Source: Sipunculus nudus (Eukaryota; Annelida; Sipuncula; Golfingiida; Sipunculidae). Taken from it: DNA of 64,000 nucleotides. Within the stretch, counting starts at the first letter, position 1. Each line of letters opens with the position of its first letter. Of this stretch, positions 1 through 12,000 are shown piece by piece. The notes under the pieces are model-generated. The model saw only the letters and a program-made list of their open reading frames with translations. It did not search any database and had not been told where the DNA came from. Location of the stretch: assembly GCA_026874595.1 (NCBI GenBank), contig CM049311.1, positions 17,199,676 to 17,263,675 of the forward strand, in the 5' to 3' direction. A program made the position numbers and the translations under genes.

Positions 1-117
1 TGAATGACATTGTAATTTATAACTGTATTTTTAATGCCGTATTAGGGTTTATTATACCATATTTATTAATCAGTGGTGCATCCATAGAGGGCGCAAGCAT
101 AACACCGAGGAATCCCC

Positions 118-137
118 ATCCCCCCCCCCCCCCCCCC
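118..137. repeat. Poly-C tract next to hairpin cluster
   Basis: About 18 consecutive C, preceded by a 'GGTGCATCCATAGAGGGCGC' stretch resembling the GGATCCAGGGG-type short repeats seen elsewhere in the window (27382, 50431, 52419, 63800). Confidence 0.8.
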
Positions 138-145
138 ATCGCAGT

Positions 146-264
146 ACCGTGTGAGTCATACACGGTCTCCCCACAGAGCTCAGCTCGGGGTGGGATCGAC
201 CGTGAAAAATCTCACGGCTCCTCGGCTGATACTCAGACTCGCGCACTATGCTGTCCGAGTCTGA
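146..264. repeat. Three consecutive hairpins
   Basis: ACCGTGT (146-152) pairs with ACACGGT (160-166); CCGTGA (200-205) with TCACGG (212-217); TCAGACTCG (233-241) with CGAGTCTGA (256-264). All stems are perfect. The first loop contains TGAGTCA. Function unknown; may be the end of a repeat family. Confidence 0.6.
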
Positions 265-1860
265 ATGTGCGCTCTCAGATCACAAAATTCGGTAAAATGC
301 AAAGATTGTCATAAGACTTTAACATATCAATTATTTTACAACGATTAATACATTTAAATACTAGTAGTGACATTTTGCAAGTTATAAATGTATAGACGCG
401 CATTTCATCATTGACATTAACATGTTACGAACTTTTGAATATTTGGACTTTCCAATTTATACCGTAATGTTATAGAAATATAAATATTAAAGCTGAACAA
501 CCTGAAGTTTGAATACATTGTTCCAATACATGTAGGAGTATAGTTGCGGAACAGAAAATCTTCATAATCTTTCGTTTAAGGTGCCTCAACATGTCCTCTT
601 TACATTGCATATTTTAAAAATTTACCCCTTCCCATACCATCCCCATGTTAATATAAATAATTTTCACAAAACATAGCTCTAGATAGGGTGAAATATATTA
701 CGTGAAAATACCATCACATATATGTGTATATATATATTTATATATATATATATATAAATATATATATATATATTGAATTTACAAATAAAAAAATTAAGAA
801 CTTATAGTTTTTCCGATTATGTATCATGTTTTGTGTTATTCACGCATTTAAAGCAGAATCATGCATAAGCAATTTTAATATATGCATGCAACTATAATTA
901 TAATGAAACTGCATTGGGCTGTGGCTCTTAACTGACCACAAGTTAACCAGTGCGTCTCTGTGACTTCCGAGTTATACACATTGGATAACATCCCAGCACT
1001 TCTGACTGACTTCCGAGATTGCTTCCGAGCACAAAATCGTCCATAACGTTCAGATTGAAGAATGAATAACTATTATTCTTCACAGAATGATAATAAAGAT
1101 CTTATTCTATCGGGGAAAAAATCAAAACGGTATTGAAGCGTTAGCATTTTGTATATGCTTTAAACTGCATTATTTATAAAACGATTCCTTGGTTTCCGGC
1201 GTCCGGCTTCCGACTTCCAAGTTTACATATACGACCGCGCCATGACACCTTCACTTTTGAATGCGAAGTACCGCTTCACGTGAATCGGTGCCACAGTGAT
1301 GAAAGAAGGTAATAAATGTAATTATTTTTGTGTAACAACATTTTTTCTTCGATATTAAGCACATATAATACGACTATATAAGCCTGTGATGCCAAATAAT
1401 ACCAGACATGAAATATTTTGATCCGACCCTTAGAATGGGCGTTCTGTTGTGACTGCCATCATGACTCCAGGCCCTATCAGTTTATTTCAAAAGGCCTGAG
1501 TGTCATGTTGTCATGGCTAATTATGAACCCCCTTTTGGCAGAACTATAGAAACCGGGCTTCAGCCTACCGCCGGTAAAACGGGTGTCGCATAATAAATTG
1601 TTTCCTGGAAAAGGCCGATACATATCATTTTCCTCAGAATTCCCGTATTTAATTTTGCTCATGGCTGGAGTTTATTATATTAGAGGAGGAGGGGTCCGGG
1701 GAACCTGGGTTCCCCGTCTGAACCGTGACGGGGGTGTGGGGGCGGAGCCCCCATCGAAAGCTTAATTTTCCTGTAAAAATAGTAAATGGTTTCCCATTTT
1801 TGCGATAGATGCCTCTTCAATCGCAGATATAAATGAACAAAACTTGCTCCTGCTGGTATC
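265..1860. other. Noncoding stretch
   Basis: AT-rich. It holds a (TA)n run at about 721-772, clustered CTTCCGA copies at about 965-1030, and a G-rich palindromic stretch at 1682-1755 (GGGAACCTGGGTTCCC). No gene seen. Confidence 0.5.
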
Positions 1861-1865
1861 TCGTC

Positions 1866-1937
1866 TTCACGGCTCACTCAGTAGCGTGTAGGGCTCCTAG
1901 TCCAGAGATCGTAGGTTCGATTCCCGATTCAGGCGAC
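1866..1937 (+). mobile_element. tRNA-like SINE head
   Basis: GGCTCACTCAGTAGCGTG resembles a tRNA D-arm/A box and GGTTCGATTCC at about 1913-1923 is a perfect RNA polymerase III B box. The anticodon stem (GGGCT/AGTCC) has a loop of only three bases, so this is not a working tRNA. A tRNA-unrelated tail follows to at least 2030. Reads as the 5' part of a tRNA-derived SINE. Confidence 0.6.
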
Positions 1938-2186
1938 TTCTGATGCTTAGTACTTGTTTGTGTTAGAAGAGTTGAGTGTAGAGACATCTACAGGGAAAAG
2001 TAGGAGTTAAAATAGGGAATGAGAGGTGACAATTTTATTTATATGTTCCTCAATACAAGCGAAGCCCGCGTTCTATAGTGGCTCCAATTCTTTTACTTAG
2101 TAAGATCTAGTCCGCCACGTACGGGCTCCAGTGTTTACTAAATGTCAGCGCTGCTTGAATTATGATCGCGGCCCTCCTTCCAACGC

Positions 2187-2234
2187 GGGGGGGGGGGGGG
2201 GGGGGGGGCCTCCTTTCTGCGACCCCCCCCCCAG
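2187..2234. repeat. Poly-G / poly-C pair
   Basis: About 21 G followed 12 bases later by about 10 C; able to fold back or form a quadruplex on one strand. Confidence 0.9.
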
Positions 2235-2317
2235 GGACCAGTGACACCAGAGCTCAAGTTCTTGGGTACTTGCACTTGGTCACAGGAAGGGGCCCCCAGT
2301 TGTTAATCACTACACAT

Positions 2318-3169
2318 TACTAGTAAGGAAGTGGCTAAACAGCCGGCAGGGTGCCGGCAGTTTAGTCCATAGCCTGCCATAGGCTAACCAGCCGGCAGGG
2401 GAAATTGACCTTGCCAGCAGTCTAGCCCACTGGCTAAACTGCCGGCAAATTAATGTTTGCTCTATTTCAGTGTTGTACCCTGTACTTTCCATTATTATTT
2501 GGACAATGAGCTGAAAATAAAGTGCTGACTTACCAAATAAACTATTTTGCTGGTCTATATGTAATAAGTATGTTGATTACTAATGAGTAGGTTCTAAAAG
2601 TGCACATTTGTGATATTTACAGGGGAGTTTTATATAAATTTTCTTATAAAAATTGTAATATTTACAGGATAGTTTATTGATTTTGTGATTAAAATATACC
2701 AGAAATGTGAATGTGTGTGCAGGGACTGTTTACAGTTTATACACTAGTGTGCTTATGAGCAAACAAATAATTAGTGTGTGAAAACAAACAACTCAGGATA
2801 TGTCAAATAAATGGCCAAAGGATCAGCTAATTACTTGATCAAAGGTATAATCAAACAATCTAACACCACACCCTATTAAAGCTGTTGGGCCTAGTTATTG
2901 TGTTGTGAGATGATGCAAGAAATATCCACACCAAATGGCATTTCTTACAAAAAGACTATTAAAATATCTAATTTGGTAAGTCAGCACTATATTGTCTGCT
3001 CATTGTCAAAATAATAATGAAAAGTATGGAGTATCAATGTTACATTCATTTGCCATCAGTTCAGCCAGTGGGCTAGACTGCTGGCAAGATCAGTATTCCC
3101 TGCCGGCTGTTTAGCCTGTGGACTAAACTGCCGGCACCATGCCGGCTGTTTAGCCACTTCCTACTAGTA
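2318..3169. mobile_element. Fold-back DNA transposon with GCCGGC-rich arms
   Basis: Inverted arms of about 200 bp: 2326-2535 and 2965-3161, beginning GGAAGTGGCTAAACAGCCGG and ending in its complement. Arms contain repeated short palindromes (CAGCCGGCAG, CTGCCGGC with TTTAGTCC spacers). TACTAGTA occurs at 2318-2325 and 3162-3169 and may be an 8-bp target duplication, but it is itself palindromic. No coding capacity; non-autonomous. Confidence 0.78.
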
Positions 3170-3985
3170 AACAGGGATTAGGAATGAACGGGAACCAGTC
3201 GTTTCATCACCACAGTCATTTCGTAACCACAGGAAATTGGTGACCAAGTGACTGTCAGGATATGTCAGGCTGGACTTGACCTGGCACGTTCTTAAAATCA
3301 GCAATTCAAATGGATAGGGAATGACAGAAGAACAGAATATTGATTGACAGAAGAGTGAAATATGGCCGGGAAAATAGTTACTGCAAAAAAAAGTGTTTTT
3401 ACTCTGCAAAGGCCGGTTCAGATTTTAGAGTTCTTTTGGCGGCTTGTTCCTCTATGTCAATTGTGGACGTGGATTTTATTTAACGAATAACGGGCTACCG
3501 TGAGGGAATCGTTTACGGTGAGCGGTGATGTAAATAACCCAGAAAACCATGGTGGCCAGTTGGCCATGCTGCGCAATGTTTGTATTTACATGTATTCCAC
3601 TCCTTGCATGGTGTATTCTGAGCCATTAATTAAATGAAGCAACAACTAAACAAACTTTTTAGTATGGGTATCACTGTGTATTTTAATTTTAATTGTAATA
3701 GATTGACATTTTATCATACAAAACATTTGTGACGAATTGACCGTTTGGTACAGCATGTTAACTGGTGACGAAACGACCGTGGTGACGAATCGACTGGTAT
3801 CCGGAATGAACAGTGATTATAGGCCCCATGTGTAACTCTTTATAATTTTTGTGTGGATGCCGTCCAAACATATTGAAAGTTAGCAAATATAGTTGATAAG
3901 AAATGGTCTTTATTTTGTCCAGCTTATATTCATATATAATACCAGGAAGAGAAGTAGTACTTCTCTTGCCACACACCAGGAAATC
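3170..3985. other. Noncoding stretch
   Basis: No supported gene or repeat boundary; several GTGACGAA/TGGTGACCAA-like phrases (3230-3250, 3728-3795) recur. Confidence 0.4.
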
Positions 3986-3989
3986 TGTG

Positions 3990-4680
3990 GAACTAGTCCA
4001 GAACTTGACTTTTCGGGGCCTGTTTATAATCTGATTGTCTATGTTGCCCCATCACAACATAGACTATCAGATTAGAAACAGGCCCTGAAAAGTCCAGTTC
4101 TGGACTACTGTGAAACCAAAACAATGGCCTTCATATCAAGTTATCAAGACATATAGACTATACATAACCATAGCCCAGTAGGGTATATAGCTGGTAATGC
4201 ACACCATAAACTATCTAAGATAACATTTATTAGCCATTAGTTCCAGGAATTGACTCGCAATTAATTACATAATAATAAATTAGTAAATAGACAGATACAT
4301 AAAAAAACATAAAAAATAACACATAACATATTGACTATGCATGTAAAAATAAGCATGTAAAAATGATAAAACAGAAAAATTCTGCAGGTGAAACACATAA
4401 TTCAAAACATTAAATATCTGAGAGGGTTGCAAGTTAAAAAGTTTAATACTGTATGGCACGAGAGATTTTTCAAAATGAGTTGTTCCGCAGAATATTGTAT
4501 CTAGGCATTTACCTGAAGGTAAAAAATGGAACTCTGAATGTAGGGCATGTGTTGTGTCATTCCTGACCTTTGATATGAAGGCCATTAAATTGTTTTGGTT
4601 TCACAGTAGTCCAGACTCCAGAACTGGACTGTTCGGGGCGTTTATAATCTGATAGTCTATGTTGTGTGATGGGGCAACAC
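3990..4680. mobile_element. Hairpin MITE plus inverted third arm
   Basis: A 52-bp arm (about 3992-4046, AGTCCAGAACTTGACTTTTC onward) pairs with about 4053-4108. The second arm plus about 30 bp more (to 4140) is repeated inverted at about 4565-4680, where it is interrupted by a small ACTCCAG duplication. The ends read as inverted repeats of a ~690-bp fold-back element. No coding. Confidence 0.65.
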
Positions 4681-5641
4681 CAACAATCTAATGGCTGTTC
4701 TTTACTTTTAGAAATTATCAGCTGCAAGTGATGCATGATTTCGATTTGACTGGGATTATATGCAGTCCAAGCTCTCAGAGCCTGTACAGTGTCAAGTATA
4801 GGTTTCTGAGCAGGAGACCATGTGTATGTGTAGCATTTTGGTTCCTAGGCTCAGGTAATGTCACAGCTCTTAAGGTTTGCTGATGTGCGTTTACTTTTTG
4901 AAATGTAGTCATTTATGAGTCATTGGTACCTGAAATTATGTAACAGGACCTAGCTCAAGTATAGAGATCTCCTTAGGTTTTTGCTATTAAAGGGATAGGG
5001 TGGGAAAGTCTAGGTCCAGTGGTTACTATTGATGAGAATGATGTGGAAAGATCAAGTGCTCTTCCATGCATGACATAAGGCTGACTATATATGAAGATGC
5101 TTATAGAGCCTCTGATTTTTGGCACAGGAAACTAGTTTTAGGTTAGCTTAGTATTGACGGAGTGATGAGTCAAGTCCCCCCTCCACCTTTCCTATTTAGT
5201 TTAGGTTTCTCAGGATTTCTTCAGTGAGAAGCTGGACCCCCCAGTAATGATTAATATATTTTCTCTCAAGTTTACACCTTTGTCATTTTGATTACTGCTA
5301 TATTACTGCTGTAATTTCAATTAGTTAACTAAATTATATAATCATTTTATCACAGTTTTCAGGAAATTTCTGTCCTTATGGCAGAAACCTTGGGCAGAAA
5401 ATTATTTCTGCTGCATGGCAGTTCCCGGGCAGAAACCCATGGCAGAATTGGCAATGGCAGAAACTTGCCTACCCTGATAGGCAGAAGATGAGGGGACAAA
5501 GTCAGAGTGTAAAATGACCTATTATTTAAATTTGCTAAAAATTCAGATTTATGACTCATAATTTTATCTTTGTAAAATTGATCCATGTTTTACAGGTAGC
5601 ATATTTTTCATGAGAACTTATACCCTTATGACTATTTTCAG
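4681..5641. other. Upstream region of FBXL6
   Basis: Noncoding; contains GGCAGAAA repeats at about 5375-5485 forming partial inverted pairs. It should hold the FBXL6 promoter or an untranslated exon, but no core promoter can be singled out. Confidence 0.35.
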
Positions 5642-5647
5642 ACATGC

Positions 5648-6090
5648 ATGATCTATGAAATGGATTCTTACACTAAGGATGCTACACAAAATATTCAATC
5701 TCACCTAAAGAAGAAGAGGAAGAAGAAGAAGAAAAAATACAAAAAGATACAAAATGCGTCAAATCAAGAGACTGATTGCACACATACAGAGAAGAAAAAC
5801 GAAACACAAAATAAGATTCATAATGAAACCACAACAAAAATCAATATGGACAAAGAGGAGGACAGAAAGGGAGTGAAGAGGAAACAAAACAAACAGAACA
5901 AGTCAAATAAGAAAAGGAGAAAGAAAATTCATGAAGATGGGACCAACAGTTGTTCACTTGATGCCTTCACCACAATTCAGGATACTCTGGTTGCCATGGG
6001 AGATGGATGGGGAAAAGCAATGCCTCATCATATCTTGGTGAAAATATTCCAGATGGCAATATATGGGCATATATTTCCAACATTGTGCAA
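5648..6090 (+). CDS. FBXL6: FBXL6 exon 1 (basic N-terminus and start of F-box)
   Basis: Coding from ATG at 5648, or from the in-frame ATG at 5660, which has the better start context (GAAATGG). A polypyrimidine-CAG at 5635-5641 directly upstream allows an earlier noncoding exon. The exon encodes two lysine/arginine clusters (about residues 21-33 and 75-93) and the first helix of the F-box. It ends in a strong donor GTAAGT at 6091, splitting an Asn codon (AA|C) shared with exon 2. Low-complexity A-rich code in the lysine runs is expected for this part of the protein. Confidence 0.82.
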
Positions 6091-9000
6091 GTAAGTTCAC
6101 GGTACATCATATTTAAAGTCATGGCTGTTCCATCTTGCAGACTTGGTAAGAGGGCATCTATAATCACAGTATTATCCAAACTGAAATGTTGAAAGACTGC
6201 TCCATATAATGACATATGTCAGAACTAGTAGTAACCTGACCCAGCTCAGTAGAGCATGTGTTCTTATATTAAGCTTAAAAGAATTGTAAACAAATTGAAT
6301 AAAAGTACCTGTAAGTGAAGTTTATTTATAAGTCATTTTAATATACACGGCTGTAAACAAAACTGAATTTGATCATGATGAAAATTGAATGGCTGTTGTA
6401 ATGGCTATGTATTTAAACTGTTGTGGGTTTTAGTGTATTGCTTTATCACTTGAAATGACTATGTGGATGGTTAAGAAAAAATGAGGAAAAATATTTTGCT
6501 GGATTCATTGGGATACAAAAGTTGTCTCAGTTCCTTACAAATTTGTGACAAGAAAGTGCATAATTGTTCAATACAAAATTTTCTAGTTTGAATGGATACA
6601 TGCTCTATGACTTGAGCCTGAAAATTATATTAAGTTGAGAACTGCTGATTGGATCTTAATAAGAAAGAAGATAAGAGGTGGGGAATACATTTTGCAATGT
6701 TCTATGATCATCTATATTATTATTGATGGTGATGGCACTCCACCTTTATCATGGAACACCTATGATGCCACACCTCAGAAATGTCCGTTTTTTTGTCTTG
6801 AACCATGCCAAATGAGTCCTAATAGTGGTAAGTTTCCATATTTTTCCATATTTTATGAGAAATGTTCTATTAATTTCCAAAGGGATTGTCATATCGCCGT
6901 CCAAATATCAGAAACTTTGTTCCATGTATTAAGCTGGAGACCTTGCTCCATGGAAAGCATGGATGTTGCAAGTCAGATTTTTAGCTCAGACTAATTTCAG
7001 GTTTCCAAGGAGACTTTTCATGGAACTCTTCTGATGTCAATGTAAAAGATTCTAGGCCCAAAAGTTATGATTTGTGCCTTGTTAAGTGGTGACAATTATA
7101 TTTGGTCTCAAAAATAGAGAAGAAAAGGATAAAAATTTGAAAAAAAAAATACAAGTGGCACCACCAGTCTGCAGGAACTGATGAGACATTCCATGATCAA
7201 TATGAATCATGATGATCAAGTCAGAGCAAGTCAGAGCTATTGCTAGCACTCTTTGTCTGTGGTCCGATCGTCCATCTGGCCGTCAGTTAATAAGGCACAA
7301 ATTATAACAGCTGGACCTAGAAACTTCTAATTAAACACCCCTAGAAATCCATAAAAAATCCCTGGGAAACCTGAAATTAGGCCTCTGTTATCCTCCCAGC
7401 TATGGGGCTCCTCTAAGTACTTCCCAGAAGAATTGCAGATTTGATACAAAAGCTCCAGTATCTGTATGACTAATGCATTGATCATCATGATTCATATTGA
7501 TCATGGAATGTCTCATCAGTTCCTGCATGCTGGTGGTGCCACTTGTATTTTTTTTTCAAATTTTTATCCTTTTCTTCTCTATTTTTGAGACCAAATATAA
7601 TTGTCACCACTTAACAAGGCACAAATCATAACTTTTGGGCCTAGAATCTTTTACATTGACATCAGAAGAGTTCCATGAAAAGTCTCCTTGGAAACCTGAA
7701 ATTAGGTCTCTGTTACCTATATCCTCTGAGCTATGGGGCTTGAAAGTACCCTTCAGAATAATTAAAAATATGATACAAAAGCCCCAGTATCTGAATAACT
7801 AATGCATTGATCACCATGATTATTTGCATGCATATTGATCATGGAGGGTTTCATAGGTTCCTGCAGAATGGTGGCACCATCTGTATTTTTTCTAATTTTT
7901 ACCCATATTTTTCTCTATTTTTGAGACTTTCAAATGAAGTGGTGGTCTGTAACAAGGCACAAATCATAACCTTAGACCTATATAGAATCTTTTAACTTGA
8001 CATCCAGGGAGGTCCATATAAATCTCCTTGGAAACCTGAAATTAGGCATCCTTTGAGCTATGTACCCCCCCCCCCCCCCCCCCCCAAATTAAAATTTTAT
8101 ACATTAAGCTCCAGTATCTGAATAACTATTGATCACCATGATTCTGTGCATACGTATTGACCATGGGGCGTTTCATCAGTTCCTTCAGACTGGTGGCGCC
8201 ACCTGTATTTCTTCAAATTTTTATACATTTTTCTAATTTTGAATCCTACAAATGAACCAGTCTGGCCACAATTGGCCACAAACCATAACCGTTAGGCCTA
8301 GAAACTTCTAACTGTAAATCCAGATAGTTCCTTGGCAAATCTCCTTGGAAACCTCAAATTAGGTCAAGTGACCTATAATCTTCAAGTTATTTGAAAGAAC
8401 ATGAGTTGTGCACCATATAGGTTAGATTTGCATGACTGGTTACAATAAGATCCAGGGAGGTTCCTGTAAAAACTTTGAACCCTGAAAAATTGTTAAAAGT
8501 GCGGGACACTCAGGCAAAAATTTTGGAGAGTGCCATCTGAGTTTCGAGCGTCCCAATTGTAGATGATATTGATATCTGTGTCCATGTTTGAAGGTTAATG
8601 TAATATTGAATCTTTTTCATATTTTGTATAATTTATATCATTATACGATTAGAAAGTGTGTCCTTGAAGATTTTGATCTGTTTATCTGATAATTCAGCTT
8701 GTCTCGGGTGTGCCCTCTCTGGCATGATGTAGCACTGGATGCGTCTTTGTGGGAGGATGTTGACCTGAGTGTTAAATGTATCAAGAAGAGCAAGAAGATG
8801 CTGTACTGGTTGTGTAAGCACAGACTCCATGCTACAAGGAGTCTGAACCTCTCAGGCTGGCAAGGCATCACAGATGCTGACATGCAGGTAAATTAAAAAT
8901 TGCATCAGGCAAGAAATGTTTGTTTTTTTTTCAGGCACTTATTTTATTTTCATTATTCATTATTTTATATTCAGTCAAAATTTACTCAGATATTTCTTTC

Positions 9001-12000
9001 AAGAAAATAAAATAATAAAATTTTTTAAACATTTCCTTTTATTATATAGTTATTTTACCTGTTTTATCTAAAAATAATAATAAATATTTCTGATTTCTGA
9101 AAAAAAATCTTGAGAAATCAACTTTTGTTTGCCTCATCTTCCTTATCAGGTTGACAAGTTATCAGGACCAGCATAAAAGATATAATAAATTTATAAAGAT
9201 TTAATTAGTGAATTTTATTGATATTAATATTGTAATTCAGAAAACTTATGGGCCCCAGCTTAATATAATTTACTCTCAAATTGCATTATTCTGTATTTCA
9301 GGAACTGATAAAATATTTAGCTAAGTTGGAGTTCATTCAGCTCTCAAATTGTCCACGCTTGACCTCATCAACAACTCAGTGTCTTGCCACCAGATGTCCC
9401 CAGCTGTCTGGTGTGGATTTATCTCATTCTGCTGTGAGTGTTCAGTGACCCTTTTCTACATGGAAAACTGCACTGGAAGAACCATCTGTCCTATTGCAAC
9501 AATATCACTCTACATAGCTGGTTATGATAAAATTATGATATAAGTGAGTAATTAACACAAAACTTCTCATGTGAAGGCACAAAGAGAGTTTAAATCCCAT
9601 TTTTGTGGAATCTGCTGTTATTTCCTGCACAGGACATGACTTGGCTGCTCTAGGAGATGTTTGTATGTGCTTAGAAAATCAACAAACATAATGGAAGATA
9701 AATTTCCCAAGAAAAGCAACGAACAGCACATCCTCAATAAACGAGAATGATGTTGCATTTCCAGTTAAGATTTATGTGTCCCTCTCTTCATAGTAATGAA
9801 AATATAAACAAATATTTCTCAGGTAGTAGTCCCTTAAAAAAAATAAATTTTGGTAATATTGTTTATTTTTTTTTACACCAGAGTAACTACCTTGTGAGTA
9901 AGAGAAGCCTGTTGAACTTGACAGAGGGTCTACAGTCCAGATTAAAGCAACTCAACGTATCATACAACATCCTGGCCAGCTTTGATACTGTCTTCAAGTC
10001 AGTTCTGGTGAGTAGAGGGATTGTACAACCTTATACAATTTAGACAGAAAAGTTTGATAATTTCAGGGAATTTCTAAATCATCATAAGAGAGGACTGGAT
10101 TTAAGCAAGTACTTCATTAATATTATTAACAACTTGAAGGCCATAAATAATTCTTATCCAGTCTTAATGATGTTTCAAATGGTTTTGCGACAATAGAAAC
10201 AAATACCTTTTAAAACCTATACATGTCTTGCATCCAATATATCAAAGTATCTCTTACATCTAGGTTCATATCTGAAATATTCCATAAAACACAATAGATG
10301 TATAATTGATTTAAGCTATAGCTATAGTGTCAATCTAAATTCAGGAATCAACCAAAGAAATTTATAATCAATTACTTAAAATCGATAATTTCATATTGAA
10401 TTTTCCATTAATTGGTAAGTAACCTGCGCATTGGTACAGGAGTTTACAGTAATAGTACAAATACATATTTCAGGAAAGTTAGGATAATTTCAGTATTACA
10501 TGTTTTTCCACCCCTTTTCATTACTTTAACAACTTTACGAATAGTTTAGACATTAACCAGATTTGGCTTATTATTGTTTTGTAAACCAGAGGAACTGCAG
10601 TGGTCTTCAGGTGCTGGATCTGTCTTGTGTTATCTTCTCAACATTCCTTCTGGACCTTGACATTGAGAAGATGCAGCAGTGCTGCCCTCTGTTAGAGGTT
10701 CTAAGACTCGCTAATTCATATTTTAAATCACCAGATTTTCATATGCAGGTGAGATACATTAAAATTTTAACACACATGAGTGTAAAATATGTAACAGTAT
10801 GAAATAACAGTTGCACACTTAATTTGTCTTACACACAGACATACCTACGCACAGACAGACAAATAAACATGTGTCATTATTATTTTCATCAGATGTTTTT
10901 GTAAGAAAATTGAAAATCCCTAGAGGTTTGACCTCTTTGTTTCATTGATATGGTTAGGCAAGATCACAACTTGAACTCTCTCTTGAATGAACTTTTTTAT
11001 TACCACCAGGTGGCACAAGTGCAGAATTATATTTCATGACTATTTTGACAATAATATCTGTTCTTTAGATGTTTGTAATGTTCATCAAGGTTTGATGCTT
11101 AAAGTAGCAGTTATTAGTTGTCGGATCACAATTTAACTTTCAGTCAAGATTATGTTAGGTGAAATTTGTATACATTGCTGGAAATTATTAATTTACAGTT
11201 TATATTTACTCTGAATATGACATTCAGCCATAATCTGCGTATTTAATATCATACCGTTTTTTAAACCTGTTCTGTTTTTTTTTTAAACAGAAAACCCTTG
11301 GTTCTACATCATTTTATGCTTGAAAAACATTGCATATTATGAAGGAAGTTTATTTCTCTTTCTAAGGACCTGAAGGACTTCAGCTTGTATTCTTACCAAT
11401 TATATACCTTATGTATGTTTATCATGTAATTTTGGACGAGAAAAGTTTCATAACACATATCATATTGTGAGATGATATTTTATTAATGTCCTATTTTGCT
11501 TGTTGTTCATGTCCGGCTACAAAATATGTGAAGTTCCAATACCTAAAGATGATAATTAAAATTCATGTACTGACCATTTTACATGTGTATGAACATCATT
11601 TTAGGTTTCAGTCAAGTAGTCAATAACCTGTTACATGGTTCTCTTTAATTACTAAATAAACTTACTGTTCTCAGATATTCAAATTAACATTTAGTATTTC
11701 TTATCAATTGCCAACAATGAATTAATACTGTCTTTATTCCTTATTTAATTCCCATTAACGCCTAAGAACAATGCCAAAGGGAATATCTGACTTGTAGTAT
11801 GTGGAGTGTTCGTTAAACAATGTTTTTATTGCTGTTTACTAGAACCCTTCAGCAGGATTCAGCAAGTTGAAAGAATTGAACATCGCTAGAAGTACGGCCC
11901 GACTGGTTGACAAATTTCGCTATGTCACCAATGATGTTTTACTCAGGTAGGACCACATCAGATTATATATAATATAGACACACATTCCTAAAATTTCAGA

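Noticed and set aside
1866-1937. Functional tRNA gene
   Set aside because: Anticodon loop is only three bases and the acceptor stem does not pair well.
6635-6994. 119-codon open frame in FBXL6 intron 1
   Set aside because: No recognisable domain or splice logic; overlaps the start of the inverted repeat.
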